A stretch of DNA of 64,000 nt from Petaurus breviceps papuanus. Its lineage: Eukaryota; Chordata; Mammalia; Diprotodontia; Petauridae. A program made the position numbers and the translations under genes. This document shows, piece after piece, positions 47,501 through 59,500 of this stretch; position 1 is the first letter of the stretch; each line of letters starts with the position of its first letter. The notes under the pieces were generated by a model. That model was not told where the DNA came from. It searched no databases and saw only the letters and a list, made by a program, of their open reading frames with translations. Location of the stretch: assembly GCA_028583685.1 (NCBI GenBank), contig JAMXIF010000073.1:7111631-7175630 (forward strand). Direction: 5' to 3'.

Positions 47501-50500
47501 TTTTCAAAATCCTTCTTAAGGTCCTCTATGGCCTGTAACCAGCTTGTATTTTTATTGGAAGCCTTTGGTGCAGGAGTTCTGACCTTGTTTTTTACATGTG
47601 TTGGAGGAGGTGGAAGTGGGAGCTGTGGGGAAGTCTTGTTTCTACTCTGTCTTCTTGGCTCCACCCGCTGAACCTCTCTGCTTTAAGTTTGGATGGCTTA
47701 CCTGCCTCATTGGTGGTAATTGACCCAATGTAGATACTTGTGTTCTGGACTGAAAAAAATTTGGTTTGGTTAAGTTCTTCTGCACACTATTAAGTGACAA
47801 TATTTTTTCCGCCGTAACCTCATGTTAGCCTAGATGAATATTGATGGGTTTGAGCTCTCAAATTACTGGAAAAAAGCATATACATATATATGTGAATGAA
47901 TATATGTGTATATATATGTACATACATGCTCATACATTACATATATATTTATTTTGTCACTTATAGTCACAATTGTTCATTTATCACTGCTGGTGGCAGA
48001 AAAAAATGGTAGGCATTTAAATACATTTTTATGCTAGTATATATACATTTTGTTTATGATGCATCGAGAATTACAAGTTTTCAGAATATAACATTGTCCT
48101 TTCTAGAGACTCTTGACTTTTTTTTTTTTTTAAGCAATCAGGGTTAAGTAACTTGCTCAAGGTTACACGGCCAGTTATTTCTGGGTGTGGTGCTGAGTGT
48201 CTGAGCCCGGGATTCGATCTCCAGGTCATCCCGACACTGGAGCCGGTGCTCTTACTGGCTGAGCCACCTTGCCGCCCCTAAGCAATTGGGGTTAAGTAAC
48301 TTGCTCAAGGTTACATGGCCAGGTGTTTCTGGGTGGGTGCTAAGTGTCTGAGCCCGGATTCGATCCCCAGGTCATCCTGATACTGGAGCCAGTGCTCTTA
48401 CTCGCTGTGCTACCTGACCGCCCCTCTTGATGTTTCTTTACTGAGTTGTGGGTTTCGTTGTTATTTTGTAAACCTTTAAAACACAATTTCAGTTTGAGTT
48501 GTTATTGCAAAAGAGGCATATATACATAAACTTTGGTATTTTACTCTTGATGTTTTGAAAGATCATTGACTTTAGTGGAGTACTCCTACTAACACATTAA
48601 AATCCTTTTTTTCGTCATCCTTGAGTGATGAGCTTTTCTGTTTTTTGCTAACCTGGTAATCAGATGACAGATCTGTAGACTGCATGCAAAGTTAGCTTTG
48701 TGTATACTAATGCATAAAAATACATAACATTGAAAATATTAGCTTACCAGTGTAGACCAGAACTTGTACTCTTACTAGCATAGCCTTTAAAAAAGCCAAT
48801 CCCCTGTATAATGAAATATTGGAAATCTAGTTTTAGTTGAGATATACACGGCAAAATAATACTTGTATTCCTGTTTCTTTTGAGGGCATCACTATCCTCC
48901 CAGTTCCCCAGTCTTGCAACCTAGATGTCATCTTAGACTCCCTCTTGTCCAATATTTTGTGAAAGCCTGTCCATTTCACCTTTGTGACGTTTCTGACATG
49001 TGCTCCCTTCTCTCCTCTGATGCTACTACAAGGTGAAGATCTGGTGCAGATCCTTATCGTCCCATTCCTGGACTACAGAAATAACCTGCTGGTTGGTCTG
49101 CCTGCCACAAAATTTTCCTAACTCTACCCTGTCCTCTGCTCAACTGTCAACGTCACCCCCTTACTTAGACTTCACTGGTTTGTCACCTCCAGGATTAGAG
49201 CCCGTTGTGGTCTCTGTCCTTCATCTCCTGCCCCGCCTCCCCACCGTGTTCTTACTCCTTATACTTGCTCTCCTTCAGTCCACTGACCTTGGCTTCCATG
49301 CTCTTTCTTTTTTTTTTTTCCTGATAAAGGAGAAATGAATGATTTGATTTTATTTTTAAAATTTAAACTATTTATTTTTAGCTTTCAACAATCATTTCCA
49401 TATGTTTTAAATTTTCTCTCCCTCTTTCCCCTCTCTCTCCCCTCCCTTCCTAAGATGGCTTGCAGTCTGACATGGGCTCTACACATACATTCCTATTAAA
49501 CACATTTTCACATTAGTCATGTTGCATAGAATTATAACGAATAGGGAAAACCATGAGAGAGAGAAAAAAAAGTAAAACAAAACACAAAAGAAAATAGTAT
49601 GCTTTGTTCTGTATTCTGACAACATAGTTCTTTTTCTGGATGTGACTGGTATTTTCTATCATGTGTTCTTTGGAATTGTTTTAGGTCTTTGTATTGCTGA
49701 GAAGGCTTGGTCTTTCAAAAGCAGCCCTCGCATAATGTGGCTGTTACTGTGTATATTGTTCTCCTGGTTCTGCTCACCTCAGCATCAGTTCATATAAGTC
49801 TTTCCAGGTTTCTCTGAAGTCTGCTTGTTCATCATTTCTTATAGCACGATAGTATTCCATTACATTCGTATACCACAACTTGTTTTAGCCATTCCCCAAT
49901 TGATGGCCATCCCCTTGATTTCCAGTTCTTGGCTACAACAAAAAATGCTGCTATGAATATTTTTGTACTTGTGGGCCCTTTTCTGGTTTTTATGATCTCT
50001 TTGGATTGCAATCCTAGAAGTGGTATTGCTGAGTCAAAGGGTATGCACATTTTTATAGCCTTTGGGCATAGTTCCAAATTGCTCTCCACAATGGTTGGAT
50101 CAGCTCACAGCTGATTAGTGTTCCAACATTCTTACATCCTCTCTAACACTTAAAATTTTTCTGTTTTTGCATGTTATCCATGCTGTTTCTTGAACAAAAT
50201 ACTCTCAACTACTAACTTGGGGCATTTTCACTGACCTTCTTTCGTGAAATTCTCTCCTTCCTCTTCTTGGCTTCCTAACTTCCTTCAAGTACTAAGTAAA
50301 ATCCCACCTTCTGCAGGTAGTCTTTTCTAGTCCCTCTTAATTGTAGTTCCTTTCTTCTGTTGATTTTTTTTTCCAGTTTATTCTGTGTATTGGTTGTTTA
50401 TACAAAGTTATTTACATCTTTTCTCCTACGTTGGATTGTAAGCTCCTTGAGAGCAAGGCCTGTTTTGCAGCTTAATAAATGTTTATTAATTTACTGAACT

Positions 50501-53500
50501 ATGATTGAGAATTGCATTAAATTTTATTTCTGTAAATATTTTACTTTTCTCTTTTAGTTAAATGACGTAAGTGAACAAAACAAGAAAATGGAAGTTCAGG
50601 CTAAAAGAGTTCAAGGTCGTTTAGATAATTTGCAGGTAAGTACTCTTTCATATCATTTTTTTTAAGCCCTTTTGTTTTTGATCATTTTAAAAATAAATGT
50701 CATTTATTTCATGGGTAATATACTTTTACAGAGGAAGTGTGATTTTGTGACAGTACGGAAGTGTAAAGCTATTTCTTCATCTCTTCATGAAATGAAAACT
50801 ACAAAGCAAGAAGAAATATCAACTTCAAGAATTAATAAGGTACAATATGAACAATAATTTTATACACATAAAGGAAGGATAAAGTAGACATATTTGATCA
50901 TTTTAGCCATTTATCAAAAGTAATTCAAAATACAAAATTAGAGTATTATAGTCTGGGACTTAAATAGCTATATGAAGCCTTTGAAGAAGATAGAAAAGCA
51001 GAAACTCACAATAAAAAGTTCTCTAATACTTAATATAATAAATTTTGCTGTTGGGTTGTATTTTAGATTTTTTTTGCTAATTCTCTTTATATTGAGATTT
51101 ATCATCTGTTGACAATAAATCTTTTACACAATATATGATTATATAATATCATATAACATCATAATATTATATAGTTACATATAATATAATAGTGTATAAT
51201 ATATATTATATAATAAGAAGAATCTTTTGACCACTGACTATTCTGTTATTAAATATCACTAAAAATGCTTTGTGTTTGGTAAATTATTTTACCTTCTCTG
51301 GACCTTAGTTTCCTCTTTAAAATAATAATAACCAGTCTTATATGATACATTAGGGTTTGTGATTTAAGTATGTTATTTCATATGATTTTCACAATAACTA
51401 AGATAAGTAGTACAGTCATTAATTTCATTTTACAGACAAGGTGGGCAGATTTCCAATACACCTAGGAAGTGTTTCAATCTGGATTTGAACCCAGATGTCT
51501 CTTGAGTTCCAGGCCAGCATGATTTCCACTGTTATACTGCATTTAAGATACTTTCTGTCTCTAAATAAAGTGACCTCCTGATACAGAATAGGCCAAAGAA
51601 ATCTATGCAGTTACGCAAATAGTTTTTGAGTTACTACATCTTTATCCTTTTTTTTTTCTTTCACATTGGCTAGTTTTCAGAGAATATGGTCATACTTGAA
51701 TATCTGAAGGATTTTTTTAGTACAGAGAGCTGTAGTGTGAGAACTCCATGCCTGGTCCAGCTGACGAGATCAGTAACCTGTCCGTAAGTTAGACAGATTC
51801 TAGGGAGTTGCCTGGGGCACATAAACAAGTAAGTAAGTTGCCCACCAATCAGTAAGTGTCAGTGGTGGGATCTAAAACCATGTTTTTCTAAATTTGTATT
51901 TTTTTATTATATCAGTATGCATATGTACATTTCAAAACTTCAGGAATTTGGTACAAATGGAAGTTCCTCTGTGCGTTAGTCACAGAAAAAGAAATCTATT
52001 TACCAGCTCTCTGATATTGATCCTTTCCTGGTTTAGTTAGGTTTGTTGTCAGATACACAGGTTTTTCCAGCCTGGCATAAGATCTGCTGGGACTCTACAG
52101 TGGCCTTTGAGAAACAGAGGATACCTCCATGCTGTGAGGAGGCATCTAAATAGGTTTTTATTTGTCATATTTCTCTCCATTATTCTTTGAGGAGAGGTAG
52201 CAGAGATTACTAAAATAGAAATTTACTGGCTATCAAAATCTTTTAATTTGTTAATCCTTTATTGTTGGATTGTTCATATCCAATTGTAAGAAGGAAATTC
52301 CATTGTAACAAACTTATATAAGGAGTTTTAAATAATTTTTTTTATTTTTTTGTCTTTTGGAGGGCAGTTGGGGTTAAGTAACTGCCCAAGGTTACATGGT
52401 TAGTTTTTTTGTGTTAAGTGTCAGAGGCTGGAACCGAACTCAGGTCCTCTTGACTCCAGGGCTGGCGCTTTTTACTCACTGCACCACCTAGCCGCCCCTA
52501 AACAATTCTTAAGGCAAATGTTTTCATACATGGCTTATTTTTTGGGAGGATTATTATTGCATAGTATGTTAAATTAACAAACATCAATGTTCATGAAAAT
52601 TTTTTTGGTTATTTTGGAGCAAATATATAACATCATCCAATAAAGACAAATTGTGTAGTAAAATATTTATGTTGGTTTTTCTACAATCATCTGATAAATT
52701 TTTAAGTTGTTTGAGTTCCTGTAATACGAATGAGTTGAAGTCAAAGAATTTCTGACTTATAGGTTAATGGACGTGTCTATGAGATTTTAATTATTTTAAT
52801 GGAATGGATCTCAGACCATCATCTTAGCAAACTGAAACCAGAAGCTCGTGAAGGAGATGATCAAAAGCAGTCATGCCAATCTTCTACCCATAAAAACTAT
52901 ATTCAGGAGAAATGTGTAAAGGTATTTTTTAAACTTTGAAATGTAATAAGAAACCATATTCCATTTTCTAAAAACAGTGTAATTTGAGATGTAAAAAAAT
53001 AATGAAAATAGATTTCATTGGTTTTTCAATTCCAAACATAGTTCTTGAAATAAGAGAATTTTTTTAAGTTATTTTCTTTTATTGTTATTTATTCCAGGCA
53101 CATTTTACTTAAGTCAAACTTTACATTAATAGCCTGCATGTCCCTCTCCCCGCTATTTTAGGTTATTGTCTTTAAGTAATAGAAAAATTTCCTTTTATTT
53201 AAAATAAACAGACTCTTAAGTAAATCTTTTCCAAAAAAGATGAAATTAGATGATAAAGCCCCCACAATAATAGCAAAAGAACACTTAACATGTTAATGAT
53301 TTAGGCTTCTGTTTATATTTCTGTTGTGATGTGGAACTTATTGTAGTTGATTATAAGTATCAGGACATTAATATTGGTTGATTTTTATTTCCTTTAACTC
53401 ATTTATTTACAGGCAGTATTTTGTTGAAAAGGGCAAATTATCTTACTTAAAACAAACATGAATAGTCTTGATAATAGACCGAATACAATTAAAATTCCAA

Positions 53501-56500
53501 TTAATGATTTGTTATTTAGTCTGGTCTTATAGAAATTAGCTAGATGTTAGGGTATAAAGTTTTTTGATTAGACATGAATTATAACTGTAAAAGACTAAAT
53601 CTTTTTTTAGCAAACATGTCAGAACTGATGCATATGTCAGTTTTGTTTTAAACAAAAATACTAATACTTAAACATGTCTAAGAGTATTATTAATTTCCTT
53701 GTCATTTTGAGGGAAGTCTTAGAATTATTCTAATAATGTTGTAATTTCTAAAAACATTTTAAAAAAACGTTTTGTATGGAAGACATTTTTGAACATACTC
53801 AAATATAATGCCTTAATTTTTAAAAACATTTTTTCCCCCAGCTTTTACCTGTGATTGCAGAGCAGCTACAGTGGATGCCATTTGTTAACCTCAAACTGCA
53901 TTTGCCTGTAATAAAATTTATTTATTGGTCTATAAGGCAGCTAGATTATGGAACACAGGTAATTAATAGTATTCTATTTTCAGCTAACGTTATTCTTTCT
54001 TGAATGTAGTCCCAAATGACCAGTCTAGCTAAGTACAGAAAGTCTCTTTACCAAAAGTCTAATAGCAAGGTAATGATTTGACTACAACAACCCATGAAAC
54101 TAAGAAAAGTATAAAATGCCACTTAGTCCTATGAGGCTCCTGTCAGCTCTTGCAATGATGACTGCAGAGCATTAAGAAAAGGGCAGTGGGCAATAAGTGT
54201 GCAGCTTTTAGCTAGTAGAAACATTAACTTAGCTGTTGCTTCTATAAATAAGAGTCTCCCACTGCCCATTTTCTAATTCCTATCCTTCATCCCTAACCCT
54301 ACCAATGAATCCCTATCCTAGTCTTACCTGCTATATGTGCTGTGTCCTCTAGATCTCCTATTCTATAATTAGCAAACTTCTTTTCATTTTTAAAATATTT
54401 TTCCTTTCCAGAATTTGTTTATTTTTAGTTTTCACCATTCATTTCCACAAGATTTTATTTTTTTTAATTTTTTTTGCTTTTTTTAGAGGGCAATTGGGGC
54501 TAAGGGACTTGCCCAAGGTCACATGGCTAGTTTTTTTGTGTGTGTTAAGCATCTGAGGCTGGATTTGAACTCAGATCCTCCTGATTCCAGGGCCAGTGCT
54601 CCATTCACTGCCCCACCAAGCTGCCCCTCCACAAGATTTTTGGGTTCCAAATTTTTTCCCCATCTCTCCCCTACCACAAGATGGCATGCATACTGATTAC
54701 CACTTTCCCCAGTCTGCCCTCCCTTCTATCCCCTGCCCCTCCACTTACCCGCTTCCCCCTTACTTTCTTGCAGGGCAAGATGGATTTCTATACCCATTGT
54801 CTGTGTATATTATTTCCTGGTTGCATGTAAAAACAATTTTTTAACATTTGTTTTTAAAATTTTGAGTTCCAGATTCTCTCCCTTCTTCCCTCCTCACCCA
54901 CTCCATTGAGAAGACAAGCAATTCAATATATATTATACATCTGTAGTTATGCAAAACATTTCCATAGTACTTATATTGTGAAAGACTAACTATATTTCTC
55001 TCCATTCTATCCTGCGCCGTGTTTATTCTGTTTTCTACTTTGATCCTGTCCCTTTTCAAAAGTGTTTGCTTCTATGTGAGATAATTTACCCTATTCTTTC
55101 TCTTCCTTTCTCCTTCTCCTAATATATTCCACTCTTACCCCTTAATTTTATTTTTTAGATATCATCCTTTCATATTCAACTCACCCTGTGTCCTGTCTAT
55201 ATATACACATATACACACATCCTAATACTGAGAAAAGTCTCACGAGTTATAAATATCATCTTTCCACGTAGGAATGTAATCAGTTCAACTTTAATAAGTC
55301 CCTTATGATTTCTCTTTTCTGTTTACCTTTTCATGCTTCTCTTGATTCTTGTATTTGAAAGTCAGATTTTCTGTTCAACTCTGGTCTTTTCATCAAGAAT
55401 GCTTGAAAGTGAGCTCCTCCCTCCTTCCTACTCAGCCCGCTGGGACCGTGGTATGGGGCACATCCCTGGGGCCGCACCCGCCACCTGAGGAGCCAGGAAG
55501 CTGCCCTCAGCCGTGCCATGGAAGAGGACGAGGAACTGGAGAGGAAGGCAATAGAAGAACTTCTAAAGGAAGTTAAGGGGGAAAACCCAAGCAGAAACAA
55601 TGGGGCCTCTGGGGTGGACATGCTCTTTTGGAGAAGAAGAAAAGGGCCACTGCTTGTGCCTGAAAGGTCCTGGGCTGAACCCAGACACAGAACCAGCCAC
55701 TGACCAGCTTCCTTCTGTTGCCTGAGGTTGAAGTGTCCTCTTGCTGGTCCAAATAAAAGATTTCTGCTTAATACAGTTAAGATCACATTACCCTCTCAGA
55801 AGGAGCAAGACCAGGAGCAGAAGGAAGACAATAAGGAACCTGAGCCAAGTCAGAACCAGAAAGAAGGAAGCCCAGAGAAACGCAGAACTCATCCGTACAA
55901 ACACAACTTCCAGTCTCGGAGAAGAGTTCGTTATTCTCCAAGGAAGTGGAACACCCAGGGAAAGTATGAAAAGCAGTCCAACAAATGATGAGGCAGGCAC
56001 TGAAGAAGAGGCGAGACTGTTACAAACAATGAATGTCTTTCAGTTTTGGACTGGGAAAGTGTTTAGCTTCCTTTGAACAGAGAAGGTGGGTTAGTGCAGG
56101 TCTCTAGCTAGCGGGGAAGACAGCTAAGAAAAACATTATAGTAGATAGATATTTTGTTGTGGGTTTTAAAGAGTCTGTTGGTCATAAATGAAAATGACTT
56201 CGTAATTCTTCCTTCTGAAAATTAATCCTAAAGGTAGAAGTCTTGACCCATTTATCATATTTTAATAGTGTATATACATTTGTCATTGCACCTTCTTTCA
56301 AAGGTTAGTTTGGAAATAAATCTAGAGTTAGATTTTAAGTTTTTCAGAGATTGTTCAAACTAGTTAAAAACATCTGTTGTATATCAATTGTGATCATTTT
56401 TCAAAGCTGAGAACAAAATTGAAACCTCTTTAACTCTGTATTTTAGACTCGGGATATCAGATTTAGTATGTTTTAAGAAGCTAAACGACAGAATTCTTCT

Positions 56501-59500
56501 GGCTGTGGGACACACTATTTATTTAAAAACTCCCTCTAGCCTTCAAGGACTAGAGTTTATCAAGAAATCTGTTAACATCTCTACCACTTATTTTTGCTCA
56601 GCTAAACAATGTGGCGCATTCTTAAAATGGCTTTGAGTTTATTACCTAAGATAAACTCATGGGGATGAAGAATTGATCTCCTTGTTGCTCTTGTAACAAA
56701 ACTTTGATCTGTGTAAAATGTATTTCCCCCTCCTGGAATTTGAACTTTTCTCCAGAGGACATAAATTGGGAGGAATATATAGTTTGGTGCTTTAGAAATA
56801 ACCCTCATCAACTAAACTTACTGTGTTTTGATTGTGGTTGAGGATTTTATTCAATGCTCTTTGGTTTTTTTAGCTTAAATCCCCTGGTATAGATATCCCA
56901 GTGCAAAGTTATACCAGAAATCATCTTTTTAACAGAAAGTGCATTGGATTTTTTTTTTTTTTACCAGTGTTGGCATAGGCATTTCTTAATGATATGATTC
57001 TAAATCTCACAGAGAATCCTCCCCCTCTCACCCCCAAACTCAGGACTACATAACTATGTATTCCTAGAGCACAGAGAGGAGAATAGTCTCTCTCTACTCC
57101 CTTCCCAAATTTTCCAGCTGGCTGCCTCCAGATAATCACTCAACCACAGCCATACCCCCAGCAGCCAAGAAAAGCTCTTTCTATGCACTGAAAATCAGCA
57201 CATTAGAAAGGCCAGCTCCGGAGTGTTGTAGAGGAGCCAGAGAATGCCATGACAAAATTGCTCTGTCTTCCCCAGTGCTACCCCACCACACCCTCTTTGT
57301 GTGCCCTGGGCCATGCACCCAAACTTTTCTGTGAAGCCCAAGCTTCTGTGTGGCCAGAAGCCTGTGCACAGAATGACTCCAACTAGGAGGATGGGAACAA
57401 AAAAATTCCTCATTCTTTCCTTCCCTGTCCAAATGGCTCCCCGCCCCTGCCCCAGTCAAAAAAAGTACAGGGGGAGACCCTCCGTGACTTTCCAACAGCT
57501 AATTCCCACCCCGCATCATACACAGAAGGAAGAACTGAGTTAAATTTGTCTTTATACAAAAGTTATGCCTAACGATCCTAATCTTTACATTTGTATTATT
57601 TGTGTTAATTTATTTTACTTTGAAATATTTTGTATTTAAATATAATATAGAAGCAGAAAAGTTAAGAAGTTGAGGATTTTTGTAAATTCTTGTTTTAAAT
57701 GAGTAAAAATAAAGTGAAACCGTGTCCAAAAAAAAAAAAAAAAGAGTGCTTCAAAGTCCTCTATTTCAATGAATGTCTGTTTTTTCCCCTGAAGTATTAA
57801 GTTTCGTTGGTTAGGTGATTCTTGGTTTTAATCCTAGCTCCTTTGAACTCTGAAATGTCATATTCCAATCCCTTCAATCCCTTAGTGTTAAAAGCTGCTA
57901 GATCTTGTGTTATCCTGATTGTATTTCCACAATACTCAAATTGTTTCTTCCTGACTGCTTTCAGTATTTTCTCCTGGACCTGGAAAGTCTGGGATTTGGC
58001 TATAATATTCCTAGGAGTTTTCTTTTGGAGATCTTTTTCAAGAGGTGATTGGTGAATTCTTTCAATTTCTATTTTGCCCTCTGGTTCTAGAAATATCAGG
58101 GCAATTTTTCTTAATAATTTCTTGAAAGATGATGTCCAGGCTTTTTTTTTTTTTTTATCATGGCTTTCAGGTAGTCCAATAATTTTAAAATTATCCCTCC
58201 TGGATCTGTTTTCCAGGTTAGTGGTTTTTCCAATGAGATATTTCACCTTGTCTTCTATTTTTTCATTCTTTTCAATTGTTTTATATTATCTTGATTTCTC
58301 ATAAAGTCATTAGCTTCCATTTGCTCCATTCTAATTTTGGAGGAATTATTTTCTTCAGTGAGCATTTGGACCTCCTTTTCCATTTGGCCAGGTCTGCTTT
58401 TTAAGGCATTTTTCTCCTCATTGGCTTTTTGGGCCTCTTTTGCCATTTGAGTTAGTCTATTTTTTAAGGTGTTATTTTCTTTAGTATTTATTTGGGTCTC
58501 CTTTAGCAGGCTGTTGACTCTCTTTTCATGATTTTCTTGCATCATTCTCATTTCTCTTTCCAATTTTTCCTCTACTTCTCTTACTTGATTTTCAAAATCC
58601 TTTTTGAGCTCTTCCATGGCCTGTAATCAGTTCATATTTTTTTTTTTTTGGATGCTTTTGATGCAGTTTTGACTTTGTTGTCTTCTTCTGCATGTATATT
58701 TTGATCTTCTTTGTCACCAAAGAAAGATTCTATAGTCTCATTTTTTTCCTCTATTTGCTCATTTTCCTAGCCAGTTACTTGACTTTTGAGCTTTTTGCCA
58801 TGGAACAACTTTGCTTCCAGAGTGGAGAGTACTGTGTCCTAAATTTCTGGAGTTTTGAGCAGCTGTTGTCAGAGCTACTTCTTGGCACTTGTAAATGTTC
58901 GGTTCCTCTAAGGTGATATGATCAAAGGAGAGGTGTTTACTCCCCTCCTGGCTTGTGGTCTGGTCTGTAAGTGACCGCAAGCACTCTTTTCTGCCTCCAA
59001 AATGTGAAGAGGACTCCCTCTTCACAACTGCCAACAAACTCTGTCATGCCAGTGCTCCTCCTCACCCCAGGACTGCCACTCAAGACTCATCCAGATCCAA
59101 GCAGGGCGAAGCAAGAGAATCCTGCCTCAGTGCTAGTAAAGGGATCCCTGCAATTGCCCTCTGATCAGCTGCTTGATTTCCCCTCCCCTCCCCCTCCATC
59201 TGTGGGCCTGGAGCTCCTGAAGCGACCACTCCTTTCAAATCAACTGTTCCGAATCTTATTTTTTCTCTTTAGATCTCCCATATGTCTCCTAGGATTCCAT
59301 CCTCTCAGCTGAAGACTTTGCCTCATGTTTGACTGTAAGAGAAAATAGAGGCTTTTTGCCATGAATTCTCTCTTCTCCCCTTCTCTATGTCTCACAACTC
59401 CTTGATGTAATTTCCCCATTCTCTCATTATTTACTCCTGTTTCTGATGAAGAGATGACCTTTCTCACAAAAAAGATACCCTCCTCTTGTTTCTTCTAGGT

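Larger units (their letters stand above)
45189..47671 (-). mobile_element. HAL1 (half-L1) element, apparently full length, reverse
   Basis: On the minus strand it starts with an L1-like 5' leader (gtggagccaagaagacagag, near 47665), then an L1 ORF1-like region: coiled coil EENNTLKNRLTQMTKEAQKG, and the C-terminal block PRITYPAKLSIMFQGKIWSF. It passes straight into a 3' UTR and poly-A with no ORF2. A 13-bp duplication flanks it (acctcactgcttt 45176-45188, acctctctgcttt 47672-47684). ORF1 is broken. Two SINEs sit inside (46612-46773, 46951-47107). Confidence 0.82.
54385..59235 (-). mobile_element. Second HAL1 (half-L1) element, reverse, carrying insertions
   Basis: Same layout as 45189-47671. 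On the minus strand: a long 5' leader (59235-58620), an ORF1-like region with a coiled coil (EENNSSKIRMEQMEANDF, TKENNTLKNRLTQMAKEAQK) and the RNA-binding block SRRDNFKIIGLPESHDKKKK, then a C-terminal stretch resuming after 55410, and a 3' UTR to about 54385 with no ORF2. It is split by a SINE A (54457-54628) and a POLR1D retrocopy (55411-57743). Outer ends are approximate. ORF1 is broken. Confidence 0.78.
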
